In this document: in pieces, positions 33,541 through 44,400 of the stretch
Layout: every line of letters begins with the position of its first letter
How positions within the stretch are numbered: position 1 is the first letter of the stretch
Origin: Codonopsis lanceolata
Lineage: Eukaryota; Streptophyta; Magnoliopsida; Asterales; Campanulaceae
Length of the DNA stretch: 64,000 nt
Direction of reading: 5' to 3'
Assembly (NCBI GenBank): GCA_013146195.2
Contig: CM028379.1
Span: 158,378,437 to 158,442,436, forward strand
The notes under the pieces: generated by a model
What the model was told of the DNA's origin: nothing
The model's database searches: none
The model's input: only the letters and a program-made list of their open reading frames with translations
Made by a program: the position numbers and the translations under genes

Positions 33541-34780
33541 TATCAAATGGATGTCAAGAGTGCCTTCCGCAATGGTGATCTTCAAGAAACTGTCTGTCAC
33601 TCAGCCTCCAGGCTTCGTGGAAAAAAGGAAAGAAACTCATGTCTACAAGCTTAAGAAGGCTCTCTATGGTCTCAAGCAAGCTCCTCGTGCCTGGTATGAG
33701 ACATTATCCAAGTTCCTCATAGAACAAGTATTTGTGCGAGGAAAGATCGACACTACTCTCTTCATTCTCAAGCACAAAGGTCATTCGCTGCTGGTGCAAA
33801 TATACGTCAATGATATCATCTTTGGTTCTACAAATGAGAAGCTGTGCAAACGATTTGAGACATTCATGATTGGAAAGTTTCAGATGAGCATGATGGGAGA
33901 ACTCACATTCTTCTTAGGCCTTCAAATTCAACAATCCAACAAAGGAATCTTCATAAGCCAATCCAAATATGCTAAAAAACTGGTCAAAAAATTTGGATTG
34001 GAAATGGCTAACACTTTTGACACTCCAATGGTTGCTAAATGCAAACTATCAAAAGACTTACAAGGGAAGAAAGTTGATATCACTCTATATAGAGAAATTA
34101 TCGGTTCTCTACTTTATCTTACCGCCAGCAGACCTGATATAGAAGTATGTATGTTCAAGTTCGCTGATATAGTGTATGCTGTTGGGGTATGTGCTAGATT
34201 TCAAGCAGATCCTCGTGAGTCAAATCTTCTTACAGCCAAAAGAATCATCAAGTATGTATCAGATACCACCAACTTAGGTATCTGGTATCCAAGAGAATCA
34301 TCCTTCAACTTAGTAGGCTACTCAGATGCAGATTATGTTGGATGCCAAATAGACATGAAGAGCACAAGTGGAACTTGTCAATTCCTAGGCGACAGACTCG
34401 TTTCATGGGCTAGCAAGAAACAAGCATCAGTTTCCAACTCCACCACTAAAGCATAATACATAGCTGCTGGGAGCTGCTGCTGTCAACTGCTTTGGATCAA
34501 ACAACAGTTGTTGGACTATGACATCAAGGTAGCATATTGCCCAATCATGTGTGACAACACCTCAGCAATATCTATCACCTACAACCCCATGATGCACTCC
34601 AAGACAAAGCATATCGATGTTCGATATCACTTCTTAAGGGATAATGTAGAAAAGAGAAACATAAGTATGAAGTACATTTCAACTGAACACCAACTAGCAG
34701 ACATCTTCACAAAGGCACTGGAAGCAGACATGTTTGATTATCTAAGGGGAGAGCTTGGTATGCTTGACCCAACTGCTTAA
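33541..34780 (+). pseudogene. Reverse transcriptase and RNase H of SIRE-type Copia D
   Basis: Begins LYQMDVKSAFRNGDLQE (RT block 3), a frameshift near 33590, then LKKALYGLKQAPRAWYE, LTFFLGLQIQQSNKGIF, and RNase H with VGYSDADYVGC, STSGTCQFLGDRLVSWASKK and HSKTKHIDVRYHFLRD. The catalytic motif reads YVNDI instead of YVDDI (near 33805), removing one of two essential aspartates. A TAA at 34454 splits RNase H. It ends at a TAA at 34780. Confidence 0.93.
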
Positions 34781-35275
34781 TTTCCTTCATTTTAATATAT
34801 TGAGCAAACTTAACAACACTTTTAAGCAGACTTGACATTGTGGATAAGCAGATTTGTTTCTTTGAAAAGAAAAAAGTAGTTCTGCTAATTTCTTGAAGAC
34901 TGAGGTAAGTCATTTAATTATTAATAATTAAGAAGGGTTATTTATGAAAATAGTAAGGGACTGATTTTAAAAATTGGTTGAGATATTCCTCAAAAAGTCA
35001 CTTTTTGACTGCCCTAAGCCGTCAGTCATTAAGTCCTTTCAAGTGAGAGTCGTATCACTTAAAGTCACTTCACCTGTTCAGACGTCTGTCTTCACGCCTT
35101 TTCATTAATAAATTTCACAACCACCAATTTTAAAATCAATTTTCCAAAACTCTTTAACTCTCAAACTGTCCTTTGTTCTTCTCTTTCAACAACCCTCTCC
35201 TTCTCCCTCGCTTCATCTTTGTGCAATCTGTGAAGAACTCTCCGATTTCTTCAACATTCACCTCCATCCACTTCA
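34781..35275 (+). other. Spacer between pol and the env-like frame
   Basis: No gene. It ends in a C/T-rich leader (35160-35270) before the ATG at 35276, similar to a 5' untranslated region. Confidence 0.5.
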
Positions 35276-38200
35276 ATGGCTGGAACTTCCTCTAATGTCC
35301 CTGAACAAGTTCCGAGTTCTGAAACTCTCATCCCCAACCTGTCTCCATCTATGTATCATCCTGCTATGTGCATAGATGAACCTTTAGTGCGTGCCTACGC
35401 AACGGGAGTAAAGATCGTTGACGACCTCAACTAGTCCGGGATTCTGCCCCTTTTCATGCCGGGAGACAAGGACTACAGCAACCTTCTGGCAGAAGAATTC
35501 TACCAAAGGGAAAAAATCAATGAGTCCAGAACCTCCATCTCTGGTGTCATTCGGACCATCTCTATCACTTTCACTGCCTCCCGGATCGCCATGACCATCG
35601 GTGTTGAGTTTGATGGCCCTACTTCTCTCACTGCTGCTGAGAAGGACCATGCCTGGTCCTATATGCGTGGAAAGAACCCTCCAAGGGAACCTCAAGCGAA
35701 GATGAAGCGTACACTTTTCGAAGATGATGTCTACTTCATCAGCCATCTCTTCGACAAGAGCCTAATATTCAAGAATGGCACACATGATGTGATGACTACT
35801 GACCAACTCGAGTATACAGCAGTAGTCATTCTCAACACCCGACTCAACTGGGCTCAGATACTCTTTGAGCTGCTGTGTGATGATATTGATGTTGTCCAAG
35901 AATCTATCAATCAGAAGAGGCCCTTTGTTCGCCTCATCAACGTTCTTCTTCGCTCCAACAGGTCTTTTCTCAACCACCTGGCGAACTTTGAGAAAAAGAA
36001 AATCTCAAAGGGTGTTCAGTTCACCAGCACCTTCATCCTTAGCCACCACAAGCTAAGGAATGAAAAGCTAGAGCAGCAAAGGCTTCCCCCTCTACTTCTG
36101 GTCCATACTCTCAATCCTCCTCCACTGGTGATCCTCAAGATCGACCCTGAAACAACAGTAGATGCCTTTATGGCAAAGCAGCTAGATCGGAAGCTTCAGA
36201 AGGAAGCTGCTTCAGAAGACTGCTCAAACAAGGCTGTTGTCGAGCCTTCTGCCCCAAATACCCCTGTAGACCCTGCTCTCTCCAAGAAATCCAAACGCAA
36301 GCATTCTACCGTTGAAGAAGAGCCGACTGCAAAGAAGAAGAAGAAGTCTTCTTCAAGCACTGTTGTTGCTGCTACTGCCCCCAAAAAGCAGAAGCGTTCA
36401 GCACAAACTACTTCTGCTTCAGCATCCGTGCCGGATGAGCCTCAAGCCGAACTAGAACCAGCCCATCTTCGCCCCCAAAAACGTAAGTCCACACATTCTC
36501 AACCCTCCGAACATTTCATCCCATTTGACCCTCATTCTTCCTCTCCTATCTCTTCTACCTCTCCCCCTTTTCATCTCCAACAGCCCATGCTGCTGTTGGG
36601 GAGGAGCCATCTACACCTCCCTCACCACCTCCCTCAACAACCCCTGCTGTTCTTGCGAAGGAGCCAACTTCTTCCCCTCCTAAGAAAAAGAAACGCAGAC
36701 TTCGCAAGAAGTCTATGGCTCCTTGACCCTCTTTCCCTCATTCATCTCCTCCAGAAGCTACCACTTCTCCACCATCTTCTCCTGAACCCATCTCTTCCGT
36801 TCTCCCCATCTCTTCTCTAGCCCTCATCCCTGCTTCTACTCCCTCTACCTCTTCCTCATCTTTCTATATGTCAGAAGCCTTCTCTTCTCTTGACCCCCAT
36901 ATCTCTTCTCTTCTTTATACAACTCTTTCCTTCCCGAACTCTATCCTCTGTTTTCCCTATACCTCAAACCCATCTTCATCTCTGCTGACCTCTACCAAAT
37001 TCTTTTCCCTTCTATCTCTTTTGCCACCTATAAGTTCCTCTTTGAACTTACCTCCTTTTCTGATCTCCTTACTCCTTCTCCTCCAAACTTTATTCTTCTC
37101 CCTAAATCTCCTTTTCCCTCTTCCTTCCTTGAAACTTCTTCTCTTCCTTCCTCTCCCTCTATCAGTGATTCAGACACTGACATGGAATTTGACCCCAGAC
37201 ATTCCACTCCTCATCCACAATCTAACCCCGCTGACCACAACTCTACTTCTCCTTCCTCTTTCAACTCTTCTTCTCCATCTCCTAACCCTGCTGAAACCTT
37301 CATCCCCGTAAACCTTAACCCCCAATTCCTTCCTTCCAACTCTGCTGACCCTGCTCATCTTGACCTCCTTCGAGCCAATCAAGCCCAACTTGAGCGTCTC
37401 AACAACACGGTCTCTTCCATGGCACAACAGATTGACGTATTGAACTACGTCGTGAACACTTCTGTTGATTCTTATTTGTATTAGATTTATATTTGTTCAT
37501 ACATTACCCTAGTTTTATACTTCAGTGGCTAATCGGGCTGCGTATCGATTAGCGTGGCAACTATGTATAGAACTTTGCCCAAGTATAGTTTTATAGGACT
37601 TCACAGGTTCAGCGGAAGACCTCTTCAAAGCTTCACCGGAAGACCTGCTCCAACTCACAATCGGCAGACCTTGTCTACACTCGGTCAAGATCATGACGTG
37701 TCTAGTCAAGCATTCCATTAGGAATCAATTTAAATTTGTCCTTGTCAGTTTGAATTTAAATTGAGACATTCCCTGACACCTTAATCCCGTCGAAAGCAGC
37801 TTTCCGAAAAGCAGGAAGACTTTTCGCAGATTGAACAGTGAAAGCAGGAAAGCAGACTGTCACCTACTGTCTGTAACAACTCTCAGATCTGACACCCAGA
37901 TTGCCCCACTTTTAGAAGATCTCAGAAATCATTCCCTACTCTAGATATCTGTGAAGACGAATTTCTTGACTGACAGCCCCATGCATTTAATGCATTCAAC
38001 CTAATAGAGTTGTTAAAGTCCTCGTCTTCTCCAACGGATTTTTTGAGTGCACCTGCTATAAATGATGTCATTAAAGACTGAAGAACAAAAACCATTGAAC
38101 ACTTGAAGAATTGCTCTGAAACTCTACAACTCTTAGTCTTACAACTCAGTGCATTCAAGAGATCCTAAACAGATCTAGAAGTCCTCGTCAACAACAAGAA

Positions 38201-39168
38201 GTTGTTCATCAACACTTATTGTTTTAAACTTCTTGTTGTTTTCTTTCTTAAGCTATACTTCTGCACGATTTAAATATCTTGTTTACACAAATATTTAATT
38301 CCTTAGACCCCAAACACAAGTCAATATTTTGTACACGATCCATTAGGAATATTCTTTGTAATAGATCTAGTGGAAGACATAGTGCACTATTTAAATCCAA
38401 GGTTGACTGCCTTGGTGGTGGACGTAGCACTCTTTATAGTGTGAACCATCTCAAAATACTTGTGTTATTCCTTTACTGTTTGTCTACTGTTTGAACTGTT
38501 TATTACTTTAGTTATCTTTATCCTTTATACAGCAGAACTTAAGTAACTTGTCAAAGGTCTACCGGTAGTCCTTACCGGCAGACTTGAAACAGTTACTTTG
38601 AAAGTCTTCCGCTACTTCAATATTTTCAATAGATTGTAAGTACCTTTCAAAGAACTTACTCAAAAGTTTTAAGTGTACAATAAGCTATTCAACCCCCCCC
38701 CTTCTAGCTTACTATTGTGCCCCGTTGGGACCCACAACCTCCCACGCCACCATTTTTGATCTTGGGAAGATCGTTGAGCAGCTTGTGAATGACAATGCTC
38801 AAGCCTTCACTTCCCACCGCTTCCTCATTCAAGACCAGCAGGAGTCTTTGATGGGTATGCTCCACTCCCAGCAAATTAGTATTCGTCAACTCTTCGATGA
38901 GCTACACACCTCTATGGCTCGCGATGTCCTTTCTGAGAGTGTCGCCAGCGACTTCACTGCTGTCCGTCACGTTGAGCCCGCCAACCAAAGGGCTGCTGAC
39001 GCTGAACAAAGAAGGGTTGCTGCCATCAGGGAGGAAAGAGCTACTCATCACTTGAACCAAGCACTGATGGAAGAACAGAACAGACTTCGAGAACGCCTCA
39101 ATTACCGCATCAAAATTTGGGTTGGTGACTATTTAGAACGCTGCCGAACTCAACCCAACCTATTATGA
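35276..39168 (+). pseudogene. env-like third reading frame of SIRE-type Copia D, interrupted
   Basis: SIRE-lineage plant Copia elements carry this frame after pol; its function is not established. From ATG 35276 there is a stop at about 35432, then a long open stretch to about 36570 with a globular-looking N-terminal half and a Lys/Ser-rich region (KSKRKH; AKKKKKSSSS) that looks like nuclear-localisation signal, followed after a frame change by a second basic cluster (PPKKKKRRLRKK) near 36680 and a Pro/Ser-rich stretch. A coiled-coil-like segment (LRANQAQLERLNNTVSSM) precedes the solo LTR at 37463-38736, and a Gln/Glu/Arg-rich helical C-terminus resumes after it, ending at TGA 39166-39168. 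I see no credible transmembrane segment or signal peptide. Broken copy. Confidence 0.75.
37463..38736 (+). mobile_element. Solo LTR of SIRE type inserted in the env-like frame
   Basis: It starts TGTTGATTCTTATTTG and ends GTTGGGACCCACA. A TATAAATG box lies near 38058, and the GTGGACGTAGCAC...GTGAACCA block at 38418-38450 is shared with LTR remnants at 39319 and 54770. Flanks ACTTC (37458-37462) and ACCTC (38737-38741) fit a 5-base duplication with one substitution. The reading frame is in register across the insertion when it and one duplicate are disregarded, which supports these limits. Confidence 0.85.
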
Positions 39169-39229
39169 ACTGGTATAACCCTTTTGTTCCAACTATTTAT
39201 GGTTCAAACTCTGCTTTTATAAAACTCTG

Positions 39230-39632
39230 CTGTTAAACAGCCTGTTTAGCTTACAGATGTAATATATTTTAGATTATGATTACATGTTTTATCTTCTTAT
39301 CCAAAGCTAACCACTTTGGTAGTGGACGTAGCACTATTCAGTACGAACCACTTCTAAATTATGTGTATTGACTGAATTGTTACTACCTATCTTAACTGTT
39401 ACAGTCATTACTATTTAAGTCTGGTGTTGGGTCTGTTTAAAATCAACAGCAGCTTCTGATCTGTTCTGCTCTCTTATTTTTTCCGCTGCCTTAACTCTTC
39501 ACATATGTTTGCTTCTTTAAAAGAAAAAGCTCTTTAAAAAGTCTAAAAAGGAATTTTTAAAACAAAACTAGGCTATTCAATCCCCCCCCCCCCCCCCCTT
39601 TAGCCTAGATTGAGCCTGTTTTGGGACCAACA
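39230..39632 (+). mobile_element. Remnant of the 3' LTR of SIRE-type Copia D
   Basis: It carries the AGTGGACGTAGCAC block at 39319 and ends with a long C-run, TTTAGCCTAG and TTTTGGGACCAACA, parallel to the end of the solo LTR. The 5' portion of a full SIRE LTR is not recognisable after the env-like stop, so it is partly deleted. Confidence 0.7.
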
Positions 39633-40660
39633 GTTATCTAGTAGATGTTTTGTAGACTAAGATATTTCAAGTTTGAAGGTAAATGCTTGAGAGATATTGA
39701 ATGCTTTAGTGAGTTCTTCAACTTGCTTTAATGACTTTAAATAGCTGGAGTTAAACTTTAGGTCGTTAGAGCAAATTTGAATTCGAGCTCAGTCACCAAG
39801 GTTATAGCTTTGACAAAACAATGTAGAGTCTCTGTTGCATAAAGAACATTAAATGCAATAGATGACTTGCAGAGACAAAATGAACTATAAGCTTAAAAAG
39901 GAAAGTGTTACCAAGAAGAAAAACAAAAGACATATTTGTTTTTATAAGGAATTAGACAAGCTGGCATTTTTTTAAATAAGGTTTGCTTTGCAAGCTTTGT
40001 CTATCAGTTACCTGACAAAGAGTTACAAAAAAAAAAAAAAGTTTACCGCTAACTCATGGTTTTAGATCAAGTTATTTAAACCAAATTTAATGGGTTTAAG
40101 TAAATATGCACGGTTCAACACCTTTCTCAAGCCAAGTTATATTACTAGTAGTAAACCTAGCATTATTTCTTAAATATATTATTTTCTTCTCTCTCCACGG
40201 AGGCACAGACAAACCTGACCACTACCCTCATCCCCACCAAATTAATCCACCGTTACCATCTTAAATTAAATCCCAATTTAATTTTATTTTATTTTATCTT
40301 GGCAAAAATATATTTAGCACCCCAAAAATATACACAAAATTTAGTAGTACACTTCAACCTAAAGTTTGTCTCATAATGGTGATGTTACTCTTTTTTTTTC
40401 ATTTTTCAACCTACCCACAATAGACGACGTTAGAAAATAAACAAAAAGTTAACATGTGCACCTCACGAACCGAGAATTTTAGTCATTCAGATCGGGGTGC
40501 AAAGTGGGATTATGCGCAAGTTCACTTTAGCCCATTTTCTATTTGCTTTTTCATTTTTTCCTTCTTTTATTTTCCATTCAAATTGACAGAACTACCCAAG
40601 AATATTTTTACTCGTAGATTAGATACAAGGGCAATATGCTAATTCTAATTTTAAAATCTC
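39633..40660. other. Intergenic sequence
   Basis: No gene. A segment around 40310-40515 (CACCCCAAAAATATAC, CTTCAACCTAAAGTTTGTCTCATAATG, GACGTTAGAAAATAAAC) resembles 7693-7850 and may be a shared unclassified element. Confidence 0.4.
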
Positions 40661-40661
40661 A

Positions 40662-40664
<3 letters not shown>

Positions 40665-40741
<77 letters not shown>

Positions 40742-40768
40742 TATACACACACACACACACACACACAA
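40665..40768. repeat. Microsatellite (TA)n followed by (CA)n
   Basis: About 37 uninterrupted AT pairs at 40665-40738 and then about 12 CA pairs to 40768. Confidence 0.97.
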
Positions 40769-41437
40769 AGTAGAAGAAGAAGAAGTTATGCTTACTACTA
40801 CTTCTACAACTTTATCTTCACTACGTCTTATTTGTAAATATAGGTGTAGAACAATTATATCATTTTAGGACAACAATTATATAAATTTCCCTTTATTTTT
40901 TTCTTCTTACTTTAATTACGAGTCACATACACATAAATTTTACACATTATACCAATATTAATGATCAATTTAATTATGTTTCCTTAATCTGTGTGCTGCA
41001 TCAAATAAAACAGTAATATTTGAACAAAGAGAGTCTGATGATGTTGTGATTTTTGAAGGTAATAATCGAAGAGCAACTAGATTTAAGAATAGTAAGATTT
41101 GCAATAATAGATACCACCCTCGATTCAAGTGAAGTGAGGCATTAACATTTAACTACAAGTCTACATTACAAGCCAATAATTGAGAGTCACCCTAAGTACA
41201 AAAACCAAAAATGACTTTCTCGAGATTAACCTACCTATCCAACAAATAGAAACCTCTTATGTTTCTCAAAAAAAAAAAACTGAGCAATTTTCTAGGGTAA
41301 AAAATAAACTGTAAACTAAAAGGCCAATATTAAAAATTCGGACTAACAATAAAATACATGAAATGTGTAGAGCTGATGATCAACAACCAGATCTGCCACA
41401 AACAAGTAATCCATATATACAATGGGTACAAAACCTC

Positions 41438-44400
41438 CTAATCCTCTTCATCCTCATCAGAGACAATCTTCTGCTTCTTCCACTTGTAAGCCTGTTCCAA
41501 AATCTTGAGATTTGAAGCTTGCGATTCTTCAGGGAAGAGGTAGTCAATATACTCCTCATACCTGCATATATGTGAGCAATTAACATTAATAACCCTGCAA
41601 ACTAACTTCAAATGTGGGATGAACTGCAATCTACAACAATGGCTACATAGAAATCCCAGAAAACATGACAAGTACAGTTTATTAGATAACAAGTGTTATT
41701 TTCAGCTTACTGATAACTTTTTGGGGCTGTACGGAAAGCCCAAAATACAGATAAAGTGAGATATATATATATATATATATTGGGCCAAGTTAAAAAATAA
41801 CCTAGTTTTGTAGTGCAATTATTTTGCAAACCAAGGTCTCTTATATCATTAGTTGGCCTAAAATCAGTTTTTTTTTCAATTAATCAGTTTCAACGTAGTA
41901 AGTGGCAACACAATTTGTGTTCTATATATCAGGGGAAAAATTGAAGAGGTGCGCCAGTCCATCACAAATGGAGCATGTGGGGATAGTCAAAAAGAGAAGG
42001 ATAAGGACATTCGAGAAGACCTTGACAACTTGTTACAGGCTAACCATACTTAAATGTTTTTTTTTTTAATAAGTAAACCATACTTAAATGTGCCAAAGAG
42101 CAAAGATCAATCGGTATAATATGGGCGACTGGAACAGTCTTTCTCACCGCTATCAAGAAAAATGGACGAGATCAACCAAATTAAAGATGGCCAAGGAGTT
42201 TGGGTAGAAGACAAGGGCAAAATCCAAGGAGAGGGCTGTTAGACAATTCAAACAAATTTTCTAGCACGATGAAGCGCAAGCAGCAGTCTTTCAACTTGGA
42301 GAAAATAAAAGCCCCGGCCCAAATGGCACCACTGCAGAGTTTTACAGTAGTATTGGGAAACAATAGGTGACTCTCTTACTACAGCTACTCTTTCTTTCAA
42401 TTTCTTTTAATGAAAGAAATAGACAATACACACTTGGCTTAAGCAATAATCCCGAAACTCCGCGCAATTTCAACCTCTCTCTGTTACACAACATTATTGT
42501 TCCGTCAATCGGCTCTAACCTATGAATGACAGCCTGGTATCCTTCAACCTCCTTCGTCCCAGGTCGGCTTATAAGTGATAATGTTATACATGGCTATGAA
42601 TTAGTTGAAACATATTAGGAAGTATATGAGGAAAAGAACTCACCTAGCAGCCGTGAAACTTGACCTTAGCAAAGCATACGACAGAATAAACAGGAACTCC
42701 ATATTGATTGATGTGCTGGAAAAAATGGGTTTTAGTTCCAACTGGAAATGTATCATTTTCCAATGCATTAGCACAGGCTCATTAAGCATGTACTCTCCAC
42801 CATCCCAAATTATATTATGGCCTGCTTCCGTTTCCCCCAAGTCTTTTGCAAAGAACTTCATAAAATCTTCAAAAGACTCCTGATTGGGGGACAACAATAG
42901 GAAAGCAATCCACTGAGCCAAATGGAGTGACTTCAGCATTCCAAAGCAGCTTGGAAGGTATGGGTTTAGGAACATGAGGGGTCCTGAATAGGGCAGTGCA
43001 CTCATTGCTAAAGGAGCCTGGAGAGTGTGTTTAATCAAGATTCGCTAATCAACAAGGCTTCATGGCAAATACTACAAAAATACAGATTGCCTCCCCGTCA
43101 AAGTGGCCTCAAGTCGAACCCAAGATCCTTAAAAAGAACCTTCCTACCAAAGAAGCCTTATTTCTGAAGGCTGCTATTCTCAACAGCCCTTTTTTGAGCC
43201 ACATTTTGGGGGTGGGATTCAATTTTAGTACTGGTACTCCTATTTCTTTTAAAGCTGGTTCTCTTCATGGTTGGATTCAGCCGATGTTGATCTAATCAAG
43301 CCTTCAGTCTATCATTTAGGAAATTTGGAAGAATAGGGATGATGTTTGCTTTGGTGAAGGCACTCCTGAAATCAAAGAAGTGCTAGGCAGAGCCTCTACA
43401 AAGATAACAGAAAGGAAAAAATACAGCGAGGTTTTGACCAAGAAAAATGAAGTCCAAGGAGGGAATGATACTAACACCAGCAACCAGAAACCTGAATTAC
43501 AGAATGGATAGGTATGAATATTATTATCTCAAATGCTAACTACAATGTTCTTCTAGTAGACGGAGCTTGGAAAGCTTCAAGCAGTGGTCAGGCAAAGGAT
43601 GGGAGCTTTGGAATGGGATGGAAGGCAAGACTGCAGAGGGCTGCAAGTAGCCTCCAAGCAGAATGCCTACTGATGCCGTCCAAACGTTCAAGTCCAAAAT
43701 ATGATGATCCAAAAAGTCTTCAAATGGCTTTATTGATCCAAGCATTCGCCTTGCTAACTTGTTGCACTGTTTTTCATATGGAAAAACACACCTTTGGACC
43801 ACTTTACTATACAAAAGGTTGTAATTAGGCCACTTGAACTTTAAAATTTTATTGTACCCGAGTTATCTTGCAATTTAACCCATTTTTTGGATGGGCGTTA
43901 TGTTCGAACGTTAATTTTTGTTAAATACCTACTTACCAAAAAAAAATATATTAAATACGTATTTTCTCCACGTCTTCTTCATCACCAATCAACTAAGAAA
44001 AAAAATCTGGGATTGAGGCGAAATTGCACCGAACGATTAAATCAGTACTTTGATAAATCCAACGCAAGCAAATTATAAACCCAACACCTTCCACTCTCAT
44101 CCAGTTTACTCTCTCTACACCCTGTTTAGCCTTACTCCACATCTTCTTCTTCTTCCTCCCCCCCTTTTCTCTCTCATACTTCTCAAATCCTCAAACCCAC
44201 TTCCGTCAGGATCTGGCGAAGACATTACCTGGCCCCTTCAAGATTACGAAGGGTTGCAAGGAATAAACCGCCTTCCACTCTCAACCCTCAGTCAAACAAA
44301 ATTCCAAACAAAAACCCCCATATTGAAAACCCTAGGGGAAAGAATTGTGGGGGAGATGGCAAGGGCACTCAGGCAAAGACCTTGAGGTCCTTGGTTTCAA

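Larger units (their letters stand above)
31782..39632 (+). mobile_element. SIRE-type Copia element D, 5'-truncated, with env-like third frame
   Basis: Order: gag with long coiled-coil tail, RT/RNase H, spacer, env-like frame, LTR remnant. A third open frame downstream of pol and a long gag C-terminus are hallmarks of the SIRE/Maximus lineage of plant Copia elements. The 5' LTR and leader are absent (replaced by element C). Protease, integrase and the start of RT are deleted between about 33535 and 33545. A solo LTR sits in the env-like frame. The element cannot be autonomous. Confidence 0.85.

Noticed and set aside
35276..39168. A plant virus insertion
   Set aside because: Gene order and pol motifs place it in a SIRE-type Copia retrotransposon; no viral movement or coat protein is present.
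30293..39632. A single giant Copia element with two gag genes
   Set aside because: The first part ends in mid-integrase, and the second part begins with a different gag lineage; it is two truncated elements.
40454..40642. Short Phe-rich frame upstream of the microsatellite
   Set aside because: No motif; T-rich sequence gives Phe by chance.
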